64,000 nucleotides of DNA from Nemertoderma westbladi (taxonomy: Eukaryota > Xenacoelomorpha > Nemertodermatida > Nemertodermatidae). Made by a program: the position numbers and the translations under genes. Below the pieces are notes generated by a model. That model worked only from the letters and a program-made list of their open reading frames with translations. It was not told where the DNA came from and made no database searches. Of the stretch, positions 42,606-54,074 are shown one piece after another; position 1 is the stretch's first letter; every line of letters begins with the position of its first letter. The stretch spans positions 1 to 64,000 of the forward strand of contig JAUCBJ010009031.1 of NCBI GenBank assembly GCA_032718475.1, given 5' to 3'.

Positions 42606-42625
42606 CCGCTCCCAGAAAATGGGAT
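42606..42625 (-). promoter_or_regulatory. Polypurine tract and hairpin of element B
   Basis: In minus orientation TCCCATTTTCTGGGAGCGG lies directly before the LTR TG, the same as in element A. Confidence 0.65.
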
Positions 42626-42683
42626 TTTCAGTCTATAAAATATAAAAATCACAGTTTCTAAAACATAAAGATACTCTAAACAG

Positions 42684-43991
42684 TTAGTCTTTCTTACGCA
42701 GACGGCGTTTACGCAGTTTTTTGAGGCTAGCAAGAGTCTTTTTCTCTTTGGGGGGAGCCACTTTACTAGGAGGGCCATAACTCCTGGGTGAAGGGTGCAA
42801 TATGATTGCATCAGAAGGTGTAGGATTGTGGTCGGGGTATCCGCCGTTTCGATATGCTTCTCCTCGAGCTGATTTTCCTCCGCTCGTAGCTGGATACGTT
42901 CATCCAAAAACTCTCGCAGAGAATGGGGTTGTCTAAGTGCGATATCTTCTTAGAGATTCTGGATTTCACAATCGAACTGAGATAAAGACAATTCGTTTAT
43001 CGATTGGACTTACTGTTATAACTTACGTTTATCTGAACAAACGCAGGTTTCTTTTTTGATCTTTATAGAATAGCGTTTAACTCGTTTCGTACAACGCTCT
43101 CCTTCACTTTGATGAAGGGTTTTATCGCGTTAAACGGGACGACCATACGGTTGGATAATGATATTAGGTGTCTGCGTCATAATCCAGCTAGGTAAGATGG
43201 GCGGCTAGCTAGAAATCACTGTCGGAGTGTTACCGATTAATTGTTAGGGTAGCACTAGATCTTGAACAGTGAATACCGTCCGCGAGGATCCGCGACACCA
43301 CCAGGATCGCAGGTCTGAGGTCCAACTAAGGAATGAGGAGGTTTGACCGAGTATTCCGGGACTCTGATCGTAGGTTTACTCTAGGATCGTTAGAGCCGAG
43401 TGAGCATAGGTGATACGTCAACAAGTTTCGGTTTACATGGATGTTTATGTCTTTCCGTTTATTATTTGGGTCTAGGGCGTTTATCGTAATAATACCAAAG
43501 ACGCACGTCTGGTAGGGTAAACGCGGGTGACATTTATTTGTTGTTACAATGCTTCTATCAAGAATTCCAAATATACTTTGGAGTTACCGCGTCCATTTGT
43601 TTCTTTAGTGTCTTTTCTTTCGAGTCGATTTCGAATAGAATTTTCGCATTCGAATTTCAGTTTATGGTTCCGACTCCGCTGGGCAGGATATATAGTCGAC
43701 ATAGTCCGTATTGTGTAAATCGATAGGATGACCAGTAGTTAAGAAGACCATATACGTACCATTACGCTGCGTATATCGAGCAGCGAATTTTCTATAGTCC
43801 AACTCGCGCGAGAGCTGCACTTGGGACATTGTCGGTTCGATATAACGACCATCGTCCTCCGCAGCAGTTGGACTAACGTCGCCGCGTATTAAGCTATCAA
43901 CAAACGCTTGTAAAGTAGAGTATATCGCTCCCCGATACCAAGACCATCTTCTATCAACTCCGTCATATCTGCTATATATGAGTTTATCCAT
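42684..43991 (-). pseudogene. Accessory ORF remnant of element B (ORF4-like)
   Basis: The start (43991-43690) matches codons of element A ORF 14-290: LQAFVDSLIRG, DDGRYIEP, TGHPIDLH. The end (about 42840-42684) matches the basic tail of A (DAIILHPSPRSY, KKLRKRRLRKKD). The roughly 850 bp between do not give a matching frame, so the zinc knuckles are lost or heavily changed. Confidence 0.7.
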
Positions 43992-45618
43992 ATTATAATG
44001 AGTTTATATTTAGGCGAGCGGGCGTCACTGCCTACCCCAATCAACCCCCGGACAGTACGAGATCCTCAGCTCCGATGTGTCGTCGCCGCTGTACTTTCGC
44101 CAACGACGTAGCCGCACAACGACAACGACAACCGGCACAAGTCACTCGACTGTCCGTCCCAAAGGCTTAGATGTACTTCAGGTATTCCTTGGAGAGTTAG
44201 GTTACTTTACGATTGCGACTGGCTACTGTAAACACACCTTAGCAGTAACATTCACCTATAAACTCACAAATACCATACACACAACTTGTCACAAATTACA
44301 TACATTCGGGCCATTTGTCCGTTAGTCAATGCCTTCCAGAATGTCACTGTATTATTATGTATCCTTGGATACTAGTAGTGTGCTATTTATTCCCTATGCT
44401 ATTCAATGGGACAAGCTTTCTATTGTTCGTTTAACTCAATTCTAATTCTAGCGTGGTTGTTGCTATGGTGACATTATGCAAAGCTAGCGGTAGAATTAGG
44501 GTGATTCCAATGCATACAGATCTGGGATGTTATTTAATAGTAATTCTTTAATAGTCAATGTCCTGTTTTTATACATGACTTTATGAATTTTATCGGCTAT
44601 TGACTATGTTTGGGAGACTTTCGTACACGCATACGCATAATAATATAAATCTCCGCTCCCTTGATCTATTAATTAATGGAATTTTGGGAATGTTATAAAT
44701 TGCGTAAAATGGCAATTTATTAAATTCATTAAAAGACATGAATTTAAATTTATTCCCTGAAATTTTATTATTTGATAATTAAATGGGCATATTTTGATTC
44801 TAGAACATGTCTAGGGACACAAGATCCTTAATTCTATGACAATTGTCTTTTTTAAGAATATCGGTAAATGCTACGATATCTTAATTGACTAGAATTGTTG
44901 AAGGATCTGAATTTTACAGATTTTGATTTATTAGATTTGCAAATATTAAATAATTAATATTTGAGATGGGCACCGATTTATTCCAGAACTTGTCTGGGGA
45001 CGTTAACCACTGATTCTAGAATTTGTCTTTCAAGTATATCGGTGGGTGCCGCGATATCTTAATCGACTAGAATTACAGATGGTCAAAGGGTTTAACAGAT
45101 TTATTTTGCGTTATACGCTACTGTTAAAGGGACATCACGCTACTATATGTATTATTTAATATACGGTATGAGAGCAATATCGCACGAAGCAATGTCAGTG
45201 TGAAGAGGCAAGTCGTTTCCAAGGTCTACCCAGAGCTTGGTTTAGCCGAGACACGAGGATCTGAACTTTGCATTCCTAATACTCTGCCTACCAATAATAC
45301 TTGAATATAGTAGTGGCTTTATTGTACTTTAATAAGTACGGACATTTCATCTTACTGTAGTTACGTATTTATAATAGAATACGAGCAGTAAGGAAAGAGA
45401 AAAATAATTATTTCTCGCCGTCGCACTAAATATAATATAAGTAATTACGTACGTAATAAACACGAATATATTGCACTATTCTACAAAATAATCGCTAAAT
45501 AATATTCTACGAAATTAAATAAAACGATTATAATAAAATTACATAGTAATACATACATAAATATAAAAATAATAATATAATATAAAATAATAGAGTCACA
45601 CACCCACTCCATATGTTG
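43992..45618 (-). other. Non-coding interior of element B
   Basis: No convincing ORF (44077-44325 has no recognisable feature). A direct duplication is present at about 44802-44902 and 44985-45075 (GAAC-TGTCT-GGGAC ... GCGATATCTTAAT-GACTAGAATT). The stretch from 45360 to 45600 is very AT-rich. Confidence 0.5.
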
Positions 45619-48600
45619 TTACGTTATGGAGTCCCTAGATGTTTGAAGGATTAGGGAGGTGGTCGTGGGAAGAGAATCTTGCCTTCCACAGTTTCCGGAG
45701 AGTCCTCCATTTCCTTCCGATAAACACAAACGACCGACTGGGTGATTGAGTCGCTGCATCCTGAATACAATTCCAGGTTTCCTCTTCGTCCTGGAATAGT
45801 GACGATAGAAACATCGCTCAAAGTATATGACGGCGTCACAAAGCCGATTCCAGGAGCTATTGTGGTCCGTCGCTCTCTGCAGGAGAGGTGAGAGTCCCTG
45901 CGAGACGTCTGATGTTCCAGAGCTCCAATCGCTCTCTCTGATCTTCATGAAGGATCCACTCGCGGAGGGGAGGCCCAGATCCACGGCGTCGTCCCTGGCA
46001 ACATGTAATACCGACAGATCTATCCCGGGTTCAAATAACTCCGATCCACCCGTCCGGGTTTCAGGTTCGACTTTCTCCGCTCCCTTGGCTGGTCTAATCT
46101 CAGTCGGAGTAAGATGGGGAGGCCATTCATTCTCCTTACTCAGGAAGTCGGGTTCACCTAACCGGTCTATAGTATCTGTCAGTTCTTGAGGAGTTGCTCC
46201 TCTGGAAGCGATGTCCGTTGGATTAAACTTCTTGGGGCAATATCTCCATTGATCTACATTGGAGCTAAGATTGTCATTATCTGAGGAGTGTGGTGTTCCC
46301 TCAGTTGGGTCGTCTCCCTCACTAGTATCGTCTTCCCATTCACTCACCTGGCAGACACGATCTTGAAGCAGTCTTTCCCTGAGCGTTCTACGGGAAGGTC
46401 CAGTAAGGTACCAACCTACTCTAGTTCTTACCGCATAGGGCTGAAGTGGTTGCGGTTGAGCAGGTCGTTTCTCTAATGTCTCCAGCGCCTCATGCGCGTT
46501 TTGGCCGATGAGTATTTGCACTCCAGGATAATCAGTCTGGAATCGAGGTATGTTAAGATGTTGGATGCTCTCATCCTCGTCCCAATTATAAAGGTCTGCT
46601 TGAGTAGTAGCGAAGTTCTTTATAGCCACCATTTTCACTGACCTGATGCTATGTTCTCCTAGTTCGTCCTGGGGGGTGGACAACTCACATATATAATAGT
46701 CGGCAGCTACAGTAGAATTCCAAACCTGCATGATCCCTGACAGGTTTAGCTTGGTTCGGAACTTGGGTTGTCCAGCAAAGATGACTTCGGCTAGTTCCCT
46801 ATCGATGAATGTTCCTGTGCTACCGGAGTCCAGGAGGGCGTTCACTATATAGCTCTTCTGAGGTCCGTGGACCCGTAACTGGACTACAGGAAATTCTCGG
46901 ATTCCTATATTGGAAGTTGGCGCTTTCCAAGATGGTTGTTGATCGGAAGTAGTTAAGGTAAGGTCGCTGTCTGTGCCTTTCTCATACACGAGTGCTCGAT
47001 ACACTGCGGTGGTGTTTATTAGGTAACAGGATTCGTTTTGGTCGGAGAACTCGTCCGTATAGAATCCTTCCATCTCAGATTGATCAGTGTCGTTCACATC
47101 ACTGAATTGGACATGTAGTTCGGACTCACTTACCTGACTCGGGCTGTTTCGTTCGAATTCCGTGTGCAACAAGATATGATGTTTTGCGCCGCACTTTGCA
47201 CACCTTGCGTCGGAGTTACAGGTTCGCCGTTGGTGTCCTCGTCTGAGGCAATTATAACACAACCGCTTATCCCACATGACTTCACGTCTATCCTCGAGTG
47301 ATTTCCTCAGGAATTTATCACACGCATTTAAACGGTGGGGCCCGTCGCACAGCACACATTTCGGCTTGATGTTACTTACTTTAACCTGTGCTATGTGGTG
47401 CACACTTGTTCTTTCCTCGGGCTTTCTCACCTGAATTCCTTTAGGAGACGTAGGAGGGGTTTTTTGTACCGGTTCCCTTCTGTCATTGGGTCGAGACTTG
47501 GATTTACTTACCTGTTCTTTAGGCATTTTATTGACATAATAAGGCCTGTCAGTGTCTTTCCCGCTGTCCTCTCCTTGAGAGGTTTGGCTTTCACCGTCGT
47601 CGGTATAACATACTGGTGTTACCCTTCTCCTAGAAACGGGTTTCTCACTTACCTTGTTTTCCAATGTCTTCTCTCTGGACTGCCTTAGGAGCTGTAATTT
47701 CACTTCTCTATCTAAGAATGACATGAGATCAGTCATGGTAGGGTCTCGTCGTTGTTGTTCCATCATATATAACACCTTCTTATCCCAGCGTGTACCTACT
47801 CCACCCTTGGGCAAAGCAGATGCTAAGGCTCTTACAACCATAGAATTCTGGTATTCATGAGACTTACCTAGCCAATCTAATTGTCTACAGATCTCCTGAA
47901 TCTCATCGGAAAACTCTATAATCCCGCTGCTAAGAAACTTTCGGGGCGCCATTAATTTTGCATACAAATACCCAGCTATGTCATTCCTATTACCATACCT
48001 GATGTTTAGTGTATCCCAAACTTGTCTTAATCCATCTGGATGTCCAATAAATTTTAACGCCATTGACTTGGGAGGTCCTTCCAAACATTCGATGAGGAAT
48101 CTAAGTTTCTCTCCGTTAGATAGTACAGAGTTCTGTATGTTATCTTTGTAATATTCATTAAAAGGTAACCATTTCATCTCATCTCCATTGAACTTGACAA
48201 TCTCTCCAACCTTTACCGCTTGCCGGGCTTCGGTTCTAGCCATTTGACGCGTAAAACTTTCTTGGGCCATCGTGCTATTTAATATCGAGTTATCGGTATA
48301 TAAATTTCTCGGATTATGATCAGTTCTATAGGGAATATCATTATCAACAGGTCTATAATTACCCTTAATAGGGTTCACTATAGGAGTTTCTACTTCGCTA
48401 GCAGTATAAATGCGTGTAGGCTCCACACCTTGTGCATGAGATACTTCAGACCTAACAGGTTGACACATTGTTACAGAGGGTGGTGGTATACCCTTTTTTA
48501 AGTTTACTAATTTATCGCGTTCTAACGCGATACTTTGCTGCACTTCTTGCAACTCTAACTTACTTTCCCTTACTGTGCCCTTGAACTGCTGGACAGTCTC

Positions 48601-50592
48601 CTGCATCTGTCCGAGCAGGATATCCATCCCCCGCCGTCTCTCGTCCACCCATTCGACCGCCAAAGCGGGAGTCGCCAACGTTGTAGCGGGCGGACGAGGG
48701 ACAACGGGAGACAAATTATGAATATTTCGCTCGGGGTCCAGGGCCTGAACTGTCTCTGGGGCAGTTCTACGGGGCACAGGTAGCTTAGTGCTATGCAGAG
48801 GGAATTTAGAAGTAGTTTCAGGGAGCACAGGTGTATCTATCACCGAAGGGGTGATTTCAAGAACAGGCCTAATTATTTCAGGCTCATCTACTATAGTAGG
48901 GAGTCTTTCTATTTTAATTATTTGGTCTGTGGGCTCTGTACTACCTAAGTTGGTGTTATTTAGTTGCCTTCTAACAGCTGGAGGCAAATCAGGCAATTTC
49001 TGACGGTGGAATTTTCTTTTACGTCTGCTTAGGCGAGATCGATTTCTTCCGCCTTCAGTGTCGGTGGTATCGCCTTCCTCAGATGATGTATACCCTTGTC
49101 TTTTGGGAGTAGATCGACTCATCATCTGCATATTACTAGCTGCTAACTGTTTGCTAAAGTCGTCTTGCTTCTCTTGAAGATTTTCCAACTCCAGTTGGAT
49201 GATCTCTTCAGCCGCTTTTCGTTCTACTTCCGCCACTGCTGCCGCTTTTGCCTCTGCGGCTGCCGCTTTTGCTTCTGACGCTGCCGCTTTTCGTTCTGCT
49301 TCCGCCACTGTCGCTTTTCGTTCTGCTTCCGCCACTGCTGCCGCTTTTGCCGCTGCCGCTGCCGCTTTTGCCTCTGCCGCTGCCGCTTTTCTTTCTGCCT
49401 CTGCCACTGCTGCTATCTTTCTGTCTTCTATACGTTTTTTCCTTACTTGTTCTTCCTTTTCTCTAGCGATGCGGAGTTGTTCATCGAATTTAGCTTGGTT
49501 CGCCGCTAACCTATCCACATCAATCGCATCCAACACACGCTGGGCTCCTTCACTATTAGGGCTAAGCCCATCTAGTCTTCTCCGCAACTCTTCATCACCT
49601 ACGAAACGCTGATAGTCTGACAGATAGATGTCAATGGCATCCCTCTTATGCGGTTTCTCTGCCGTCGCTTCACTTTCCACTTGGGAAAAAGTAGCGTCTG
49701 TTGATTCTCCATGGGTTGATCGCTCCTCTAGCTGAGCTTTCCACTGAGCAGTTCCTCGAACCTGGAGATTCACTCTTTGAAACCAAGTCTTTACGGCAAC
49801 TTGCAACGACGTGTCTTGTCTTCTTTTAGAAGCCTCCTCAAAGGCGGATAAGATTAGCCTAATCCGCAGAACTCTTTCTCTAACTTGATAAAGCAGCGAT
49901 CCCTGCTCTTGAGGTCCTTGAGATTGTTGAAACAGTTGTCTCTCTACTCGCTCCATAGAGCTGAAGAATCCCTGTGCGTATCCGGCTGCGGACCTCTTCC
50001 ATACAGCTGGATCGATGGTTTCCTTGGCTACTCCCATCCGGTGTATGTCTTCCCAGGCAGCTTCTGATAAATCAAACGGGAGTCCGGGTCCGGGGAAGTT
50101 CCATTGCGACTCGACAATAGACTTCAGTTCTTCACTAGTGTATCCCGCGTAACTATCTCTAGTTGACCGTTGACTTCTCGCCCAATCGATCTGGTGTTCT
50201 TCTACCGCGATCAATAACTCAGCGAGCACGGCTGCAGGAAGGATGAGAAGGGGATCCGTATAAACCGCATCCGTCATCTCTGCTCCGCTCTCGGGTGTCA
50301 GCTCTACAGTATCCTCACTACTGGAGCTGCTGGGCCGCTGAGGAATAAGTTCTTGACTAGTGGGTTGTTGCTGTTCCGCTGCCTTTTGGTCCCGCTTGAC
50401 CTGAGCTCGAGTGCCTATGATAGACCTACGATGTTGGACCAGCCTAGGTTCTGTTATTACTACTGGAGGGATGTCCTTCCTCACAGTGGGAGGTGAACTG
50501 GATTTACGACCAGACGGTTGTACGTCGCGATCTGAGTTGCAGATAGTTACATCTAATAAACTGTCTGACAGGTTCTGCTTAGTATCAGACAT
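45619..50592 (-). CDS. gag-pro: Gag-protease polyprotein of element B with in-frame loss of RT and integrase
   Basis: 1657 codons without a stop. By residue: N-terminal region beginning MSDT as in element D; Ala/Glu/Lys/Arg coiled coil about 375-480 (AEAERKAAAAEAKAAA); capsid-type region about 795-945; zinc knuckle CYNCLRRGHQRRTC plus CAKCGAKHH near 1111-1141; retropepsin-type ALLDSGSTGTFID near 1250. After about 1440 the frame jumps to WRYCPKKFNPTDIASRG, the last part of RNase H, so RT and most RNase H are missing. It then runs through the pre-integrase linker and jumps near 1600 to the C-terminal domain (KPGIVFRMQ). Frame is kept across both losses. In the family Gag forms particles and the protease matures them; this protein can do no reverse transcription or integration itself. 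Confidence 0.88.
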   Translation of the reverse strand: MSDTKQNLSDSLLDVTICNSDRDVQPSGRKSSSPPTVRKDIPPVVITEPRLVQHRRSIIGTRAQVKRDQKAAEQQQPTSQELIPQRPSSSSSEDTVELTPESGAEMTDAVYTDPLLILPAAVLAELLIAVEEHQIDWARSQRSTRDSYAGYTSEELKSIVESQWNFPGPGLPFDLSEAAWEDIHRMGVAKETIDPAVWKRSAAGYAQGFFSSMERVERQLFQQSQGPQEQGSLLYQVRERVLRIRLILSAFEEASKRRQDTSLQVAVKTWFQRVNLQVRGTAQWKAQLEERSTHGESTDATFSQVESEATAEKPHKRDAIDIYLSDYQRFVGDEELRRRLDGLSPNSEGAQRVLDAIDVDRLAANQAKFDEQLRIAREKEEQVRKKRIEDRKIAAVAEAERKAAAAEAKAAAAAAKAAAVAEAERKATVAEAERKAAASEAKAAAAEAKAAAVAEVERKAAEEIIQLELENLQEKQDDFSKQLAASNMQMMSRSTPKRQGYTSSEEGDTTDTEGGRNRSRLSRRKRKFHRQKLPDLPPAVRRQLNNTNLGSTEPTDQIIKIERLPTIVDEPEIIRPVLEITPSVIDTPVLPETTSKFPLHSTKLPVPRRTAPETVQALDPERNIHNLSPVVPRPPATTLATPALAVEWVDERRRGMDILLGQMQETVQQFKGTVRESKLELQEVQQSIALERDKLVNLKKGIPPPSVTMCQPVRSEVSHAQGVEPTRIYTASEVETPIVNPIKGNYRPVDNDIPYRTDHNPRNLYTDNSILNSTMAQESFTRQMARTEARQAVKVGEIVKFNGDEMKWLPFNEYYKDNIQNSVLSNGEKLRFLIECLEGPPKSMALKFIGHPDGLRQVWDTLNIRYGNRNDIAGYLYAKLMAPRKFLSSGIIEFSDEIQEICRQLDWLGKSHEYQNSMVVRALASALPKGGVGTRWDKKVLYMMEQQRRDPTMTDLMSFLDREVKLQLLRQSREKTLENKVSEKPVSRRRVTPVCYTDDGESQTSQGEDSGKDTDRPYYVNKMPKEQVSKSKSRPNDRREPVQKTPPTSPKGIQVRKPEERTSVHHIAQVKVSNIKPKCVLCDGPHRLNACDKFLRKSLEDRREVMWDKRLCYNCLRRGHQRRTCNSDARCAKCGAKHHILLHTEFERNSPSQVSESELHVQFSDVNDTDQSEMEGFYTDEFSDQNESCYLINTTAVYRALVYEKGTDSDLTLTTSDQQPSWKAPTSNIGIREFPVVQLRVHGPQKSYIVNALLDSGSTGTFIDRELAEVIFAGQPKFRTKLNLSGIMQVWNSTVAADYYICELSTPQDELGEHSIRSVKMVAIKNFATTQADLYNWDEDESIQHLNIPRFQTDYPGVQILIGQNAHEALETLEKRPAQPQPLQPYAVRTRVGWYLTGPSRRTLRERLLQDRVCQVSEWEDDTSEGDDPTEGTPHSSDNDNLSSNVDQWRYCPKKFNPTDIASRGATPQELTDTIDRLGEPDFLSKENEWPPHLTPTEIRPAKGAEKVEPETRTGGSELFEPGIDLSVLHVARDDAVDLGLPSASGSFMKIRESDWSSGTSDVSQGLSPLLQRATDHNSSWNRLCDAVIYFERCFYRHYSRTKRKPGIVFRMQRLNHPVGRLCLSEGNGGLSGNCGRQDSLPTTTSLILQTSRDSIT
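49210..49470 (-). repeat. Ala/Glu/Lys/Arg coding repeat in element B gag
   Basis: Repeats of GCAGCGGCAGAGGC-type codons (AEAERKA and AAAEAKA heptad-like units) encode a strongly helical Ala-rich coiled coil. Element D has a similar non-identical stretch at about 22390-22850. Confidence 0.8.
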
Positions 50593-52807
50593 GCCTAGGT
50601 ATGTACAGTTGAATGCCTACTGCTATATTACAGTCTAAGCAAGTCTAGTAACTCAGTATGAACTGCTAGCCTAGTAATTAATTACCGTTACTGCTACTCA
50701 GTGTAGCGTAATATATATATAATATATTAGAATACCGGTATACTTATAGTATATATAACTATATAAGTATTATTACAGACTAGGTTTATCACAGAATACC
50801 GGTATAATTTTAGCACAAATATATATAAATATATAATAGGCCTATCGGAATACCGGTATACAGCTTACAGTTTGTAGTATATATAATTCTGGAATATAAT
50901 TAATTACAAGTACCGGTATAATTTCAGCCTAGATTTATAGAAATAAGATAATAGGCCTATCGTAAATACCGGTATATCAATTATTTTGGAATAATTGAAT
51001 TTCTGAACTTTAGGGTTACTTGGTTACTTTAACTTACTTTATTACCGTTATTTAAGCAGTAATCCAACTGATATTGAGACCTAATGGTTGTATGGTAGGC
51101 CTACTATTTATAAATCGTTAGATTTGATTTATAATATATATATACCCGTTTTAATGGGTTTTGTCAATGTTGAAATAAATGTTATTATTTCTGGGGAGTA
51201 ATCACTACACAAAGCGGTGCGCTTTCAGTGAAGTGTTACGTATAGGACACTAAAACAAATAATTCTAATTTACCTAAGTTACTTAATACTACAAATTACG
51301 TACAATTCGGGTGAGATTACAATCTCTAAATAAATGCAAAAATTTACAAAAAACACAAAATACGAATTTTTAGGGTAATTTTACAAGAAGTCTACAAACC
51401 AGCCTAACAAAGGGTTAGAAAACTGATTATTACAACGGACAGGGTACTACGGTATTTGAAATAATAAGTAGTAGTAAATACACTGCGTTGTCTAGATAGG
51501 AAAATACCACCGCCTGACGACCTATAGCCGTATCGCTATAGGTTCTACGTTATGTATCACGGAGTGTTCCTACCTAGAAGTTAAAAGAGCTAATCGAATG
51601 TGCCTATCAACCACTTTACAACACAAATATAATGCCTACACTAATTATTCTCGGAAAGCACTGTACACTAAACCCTAAATTAGGTACGAGTACTTGTACA
51701 ACAGATAATCAGTAATTAAATATACTTGAACAGCTAAAAGAACCACGGCATCTGCTGGAGTGACCGTTGCACAAAATCACCAGTCTTTACCTACGCCAAG
51801 CAGCCCGTGTAGTACCGAGGTTAATTTAACTATAGCGGTATGTATAACAAACACAATTACTGTAGGAACAAACTTGGGGACTTGAATGTTGCGAATAATC
51901 GCATAAACTCTGAATAATAAATATTACGCTACGCGTACAAACTACTCAAACAAAATACAGACCGAACACAGACAGACTACTATCAAGCCTAAACAAACTA
52001 CGGTATATGCAGACTCCGAAATGATTAGGGAGTATGCGCTCTAACCCAGTAGTGCGACTTATTCTTTAGTTGGGGGTTTACCTTACAGCGTTCGCTGCCC
52101 CTACTGCCTAATCGTACTTAATCGGACAGATGATCTACACACGCGGCAATCCGTTCAGACTTAACAACAGCCGGACAACTATCCAGCCTACAAATTATTT
52201 AAATAAAATTATACGCTACCCGTACAGACTTACACAAACAAAGTACAGACTAAACGATGGCAGACTACTCTCAAGCCTAAATAAACCACAGGACATGCAG
52301 ACTCCGAAATGATTAGGGAGTATGCGCTCTAACCCAGTAGTGCGACTTATTCTTTAGTTGGGGGTTTACCTTACCGCATTGGCTGCCCCTACTTCCTAAC
52401 CGTACTTAATCGGACAAGTGCTCTACACACACTGTAACTCGTTCGGACTTAACAGCAATCAGACAACAGCTCAGCCTACAAATTGTCTGTACAATCTGAT
52501 CAGGTTTACACGCCTTCTGTTCAATACTGGCCTACAAACAAATAAAACTTGACAGAAATAAGTAAAAATCTCAATAAAAAACCAGGGCTGCAGTCCCTGA
52601 TTAATTATTAAGGCCTACTGGTATATAATAATCAAAATCGAATAATACTGCTGTACCTGTACTGCTGTAGGTACCGGTCCGGGTGGTTAGGTAGTCAGGC
52701 CTACTGGTACCGGTTCTGGCAGTTGGGCCTACTGACCTACAGATGTACCGGTTGACCGGTACTTTCGACTTTATTGCTTACTGCAACAAAGAAGCTATAT
52801 CCTTTAA
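50593..52807 (-). other. 5' leader of element B
   Basis: 2.2 kb, no ORF supported. Contains about five ATACCGGTAT-type palindromes between 50735 and 50985 within roughly 100-bp degenerate repeats, and a tandem duplication (next feature). No primer-binding site beginning TGG is seen next to the LTR. Confidence 0.55.
51927..52500 (-). repeat. 287-bp tandem duplication in element B leader
   Basis: Two copies offset by about 288 bp, sharing for example ACTCCGAAATGATTAGGGAG (52013 and 52301) and CTAACCCAGTAGTGCGAC. Moderately diverged. Confidence 0.8.
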
Positions 52808-54069
52808 TGTTCGCGCTTTCAGACTTTTGGCAGTTTAACCCACCAAATTAAGATGTCTTCTAGATATTAAATCAGTTTTTAGTCTATGACAAGTATTTGA
52901 TTCACTACACTAGTCGAAACCAATCCGTGCGCGACCATTCACCCGCTGGATATTCCCGGGAGATTGGGTTCGACGGTTTAATTTTATTGCTATGTAAGCC
53001 TAATGTATTATTCGACTGACAGTATTATATAATCTCTGACAATATTATTCACCTTCGGGAATATTAACAGTTCCTTTAGGACGTGGCGCTTTATCTATAT
53101 AAACAGAGTTATGACTTAAACTACTCACAACGATATGGCTTAATTATAATTCACATATATGGCGCATTCTTTAGGAATTGCTTCTTTAACAGACTCACTC
53201 ATACACAATGCTGCACAATACTGCACACTAATCTGCCAATCTTCACTGATTTTAGTCACATATAAAAGGAACACAGACTGACTCATGTAGGGTCTATCAA
53301 ATAACATTAGATTCACTTCAAACCACTTTAACATAAGTCACAATCGTTTATCTGTAACCCTTCTCTCTTACCTTCGGTATATCAAGAATATTGGGTTTCG
53401 GGGTTATTTATCGTTATTCCAAATATAATTATTCGTCAACCATATTATGAAGAACTGACGGTAAATAGCAGTATAAAACAACAATAAAAACACTGATTGT
53501 TATGAGTTTGCAATGTTTCAGCAGTCAGCATGTATCATCAGTCAGCAGTGATTCCATGAGTTTGATCGGTATGTTAGTACCGGTATGTCAGTTAAAGGAT
53601 ATATGCCCTTTATAATTAAACCTACTAGTGTAAGACTAAAAACTGTAAAGCACAAAATACTTCCAAGCCGTTCTTTCTTTGGCTCAGGACTGAATGTAAA
53701 CACTGCACATAGGCATTGCGTCATTTCTCGGAAATTTTCTGTACAAGGAGCCACAAAAACGCTCTAATTGGCTGACTGAACTGAGAGACGCCGTAGAACA
53801 AAGGAAATCAACACGTATGAATGTCAGCTGTTAACCGTAGTCATAGTAACTACTGTTCAAGAGTAGCTATCACCCCTTTGCGTCACGAATTGCCATAGAA
53901 TCATAAAATATGCCTTTCACAGTACACATACGGAGGAAATAGGTCTTAGATCCTCTAAAAACACCGATACAGCAATAATACGGTCTCTTACACTTATTAA
54001 ATCAACTACAGAGTATTTTAATGTAAAAGATAATAAAAATAACGGGGCAATTCAGCAAAGGCTTTTACA
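52808..54069 (-). repeat. 5' LTR of element B
   Basis: 1262 bp; in minus orientation TGTAAAAGC to GCGAACA. The flank on its outer side is CATTC, matching the target duplication at 41388. Confidence 0.85.
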
Positions 54070-54074
54070 CATTC
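54070..54074 (+). repeat. Target-site duplication of element B, right
   Basis: CATTC. Reading frame of LINE-X ORF1 resumes immediately after it at 54075. Confidence 0.85.

Larger units (their letters stand above)
41393..54069 (-). mobile_element. Element B: BEL/Pao retrotransposon lacking RT and integrase
   Basis: 12,677 bp on the minus strand, flanked by a 5-bp target duplication. Order in transcription: 5' LTR (54069-52808), 2.2-kb leader, gag-protease ORF (50592-45619), non-coding stretch, remnant of the zinc-knuckle accessory ORF (43991-42684), polypurine tract, 3' LTR (42605-41393). It inserted into ORF1 of LINE-X. RT, most of RNase H and the integrase core are missing, so it is non-autonomous. 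Confidence 0.88.

Noticed and set aside
44077-44325. 82-codon plus-strand ORF in element B
   Set aside because: Thr-rich, antisense to the element, no start context or homologue visible here.
52808-54069. Solo LTR
   Set aside because: Immediate flanks on its two sides do not match; the right flank matches the far end of element B instead, so it is that element's 5' LTR.
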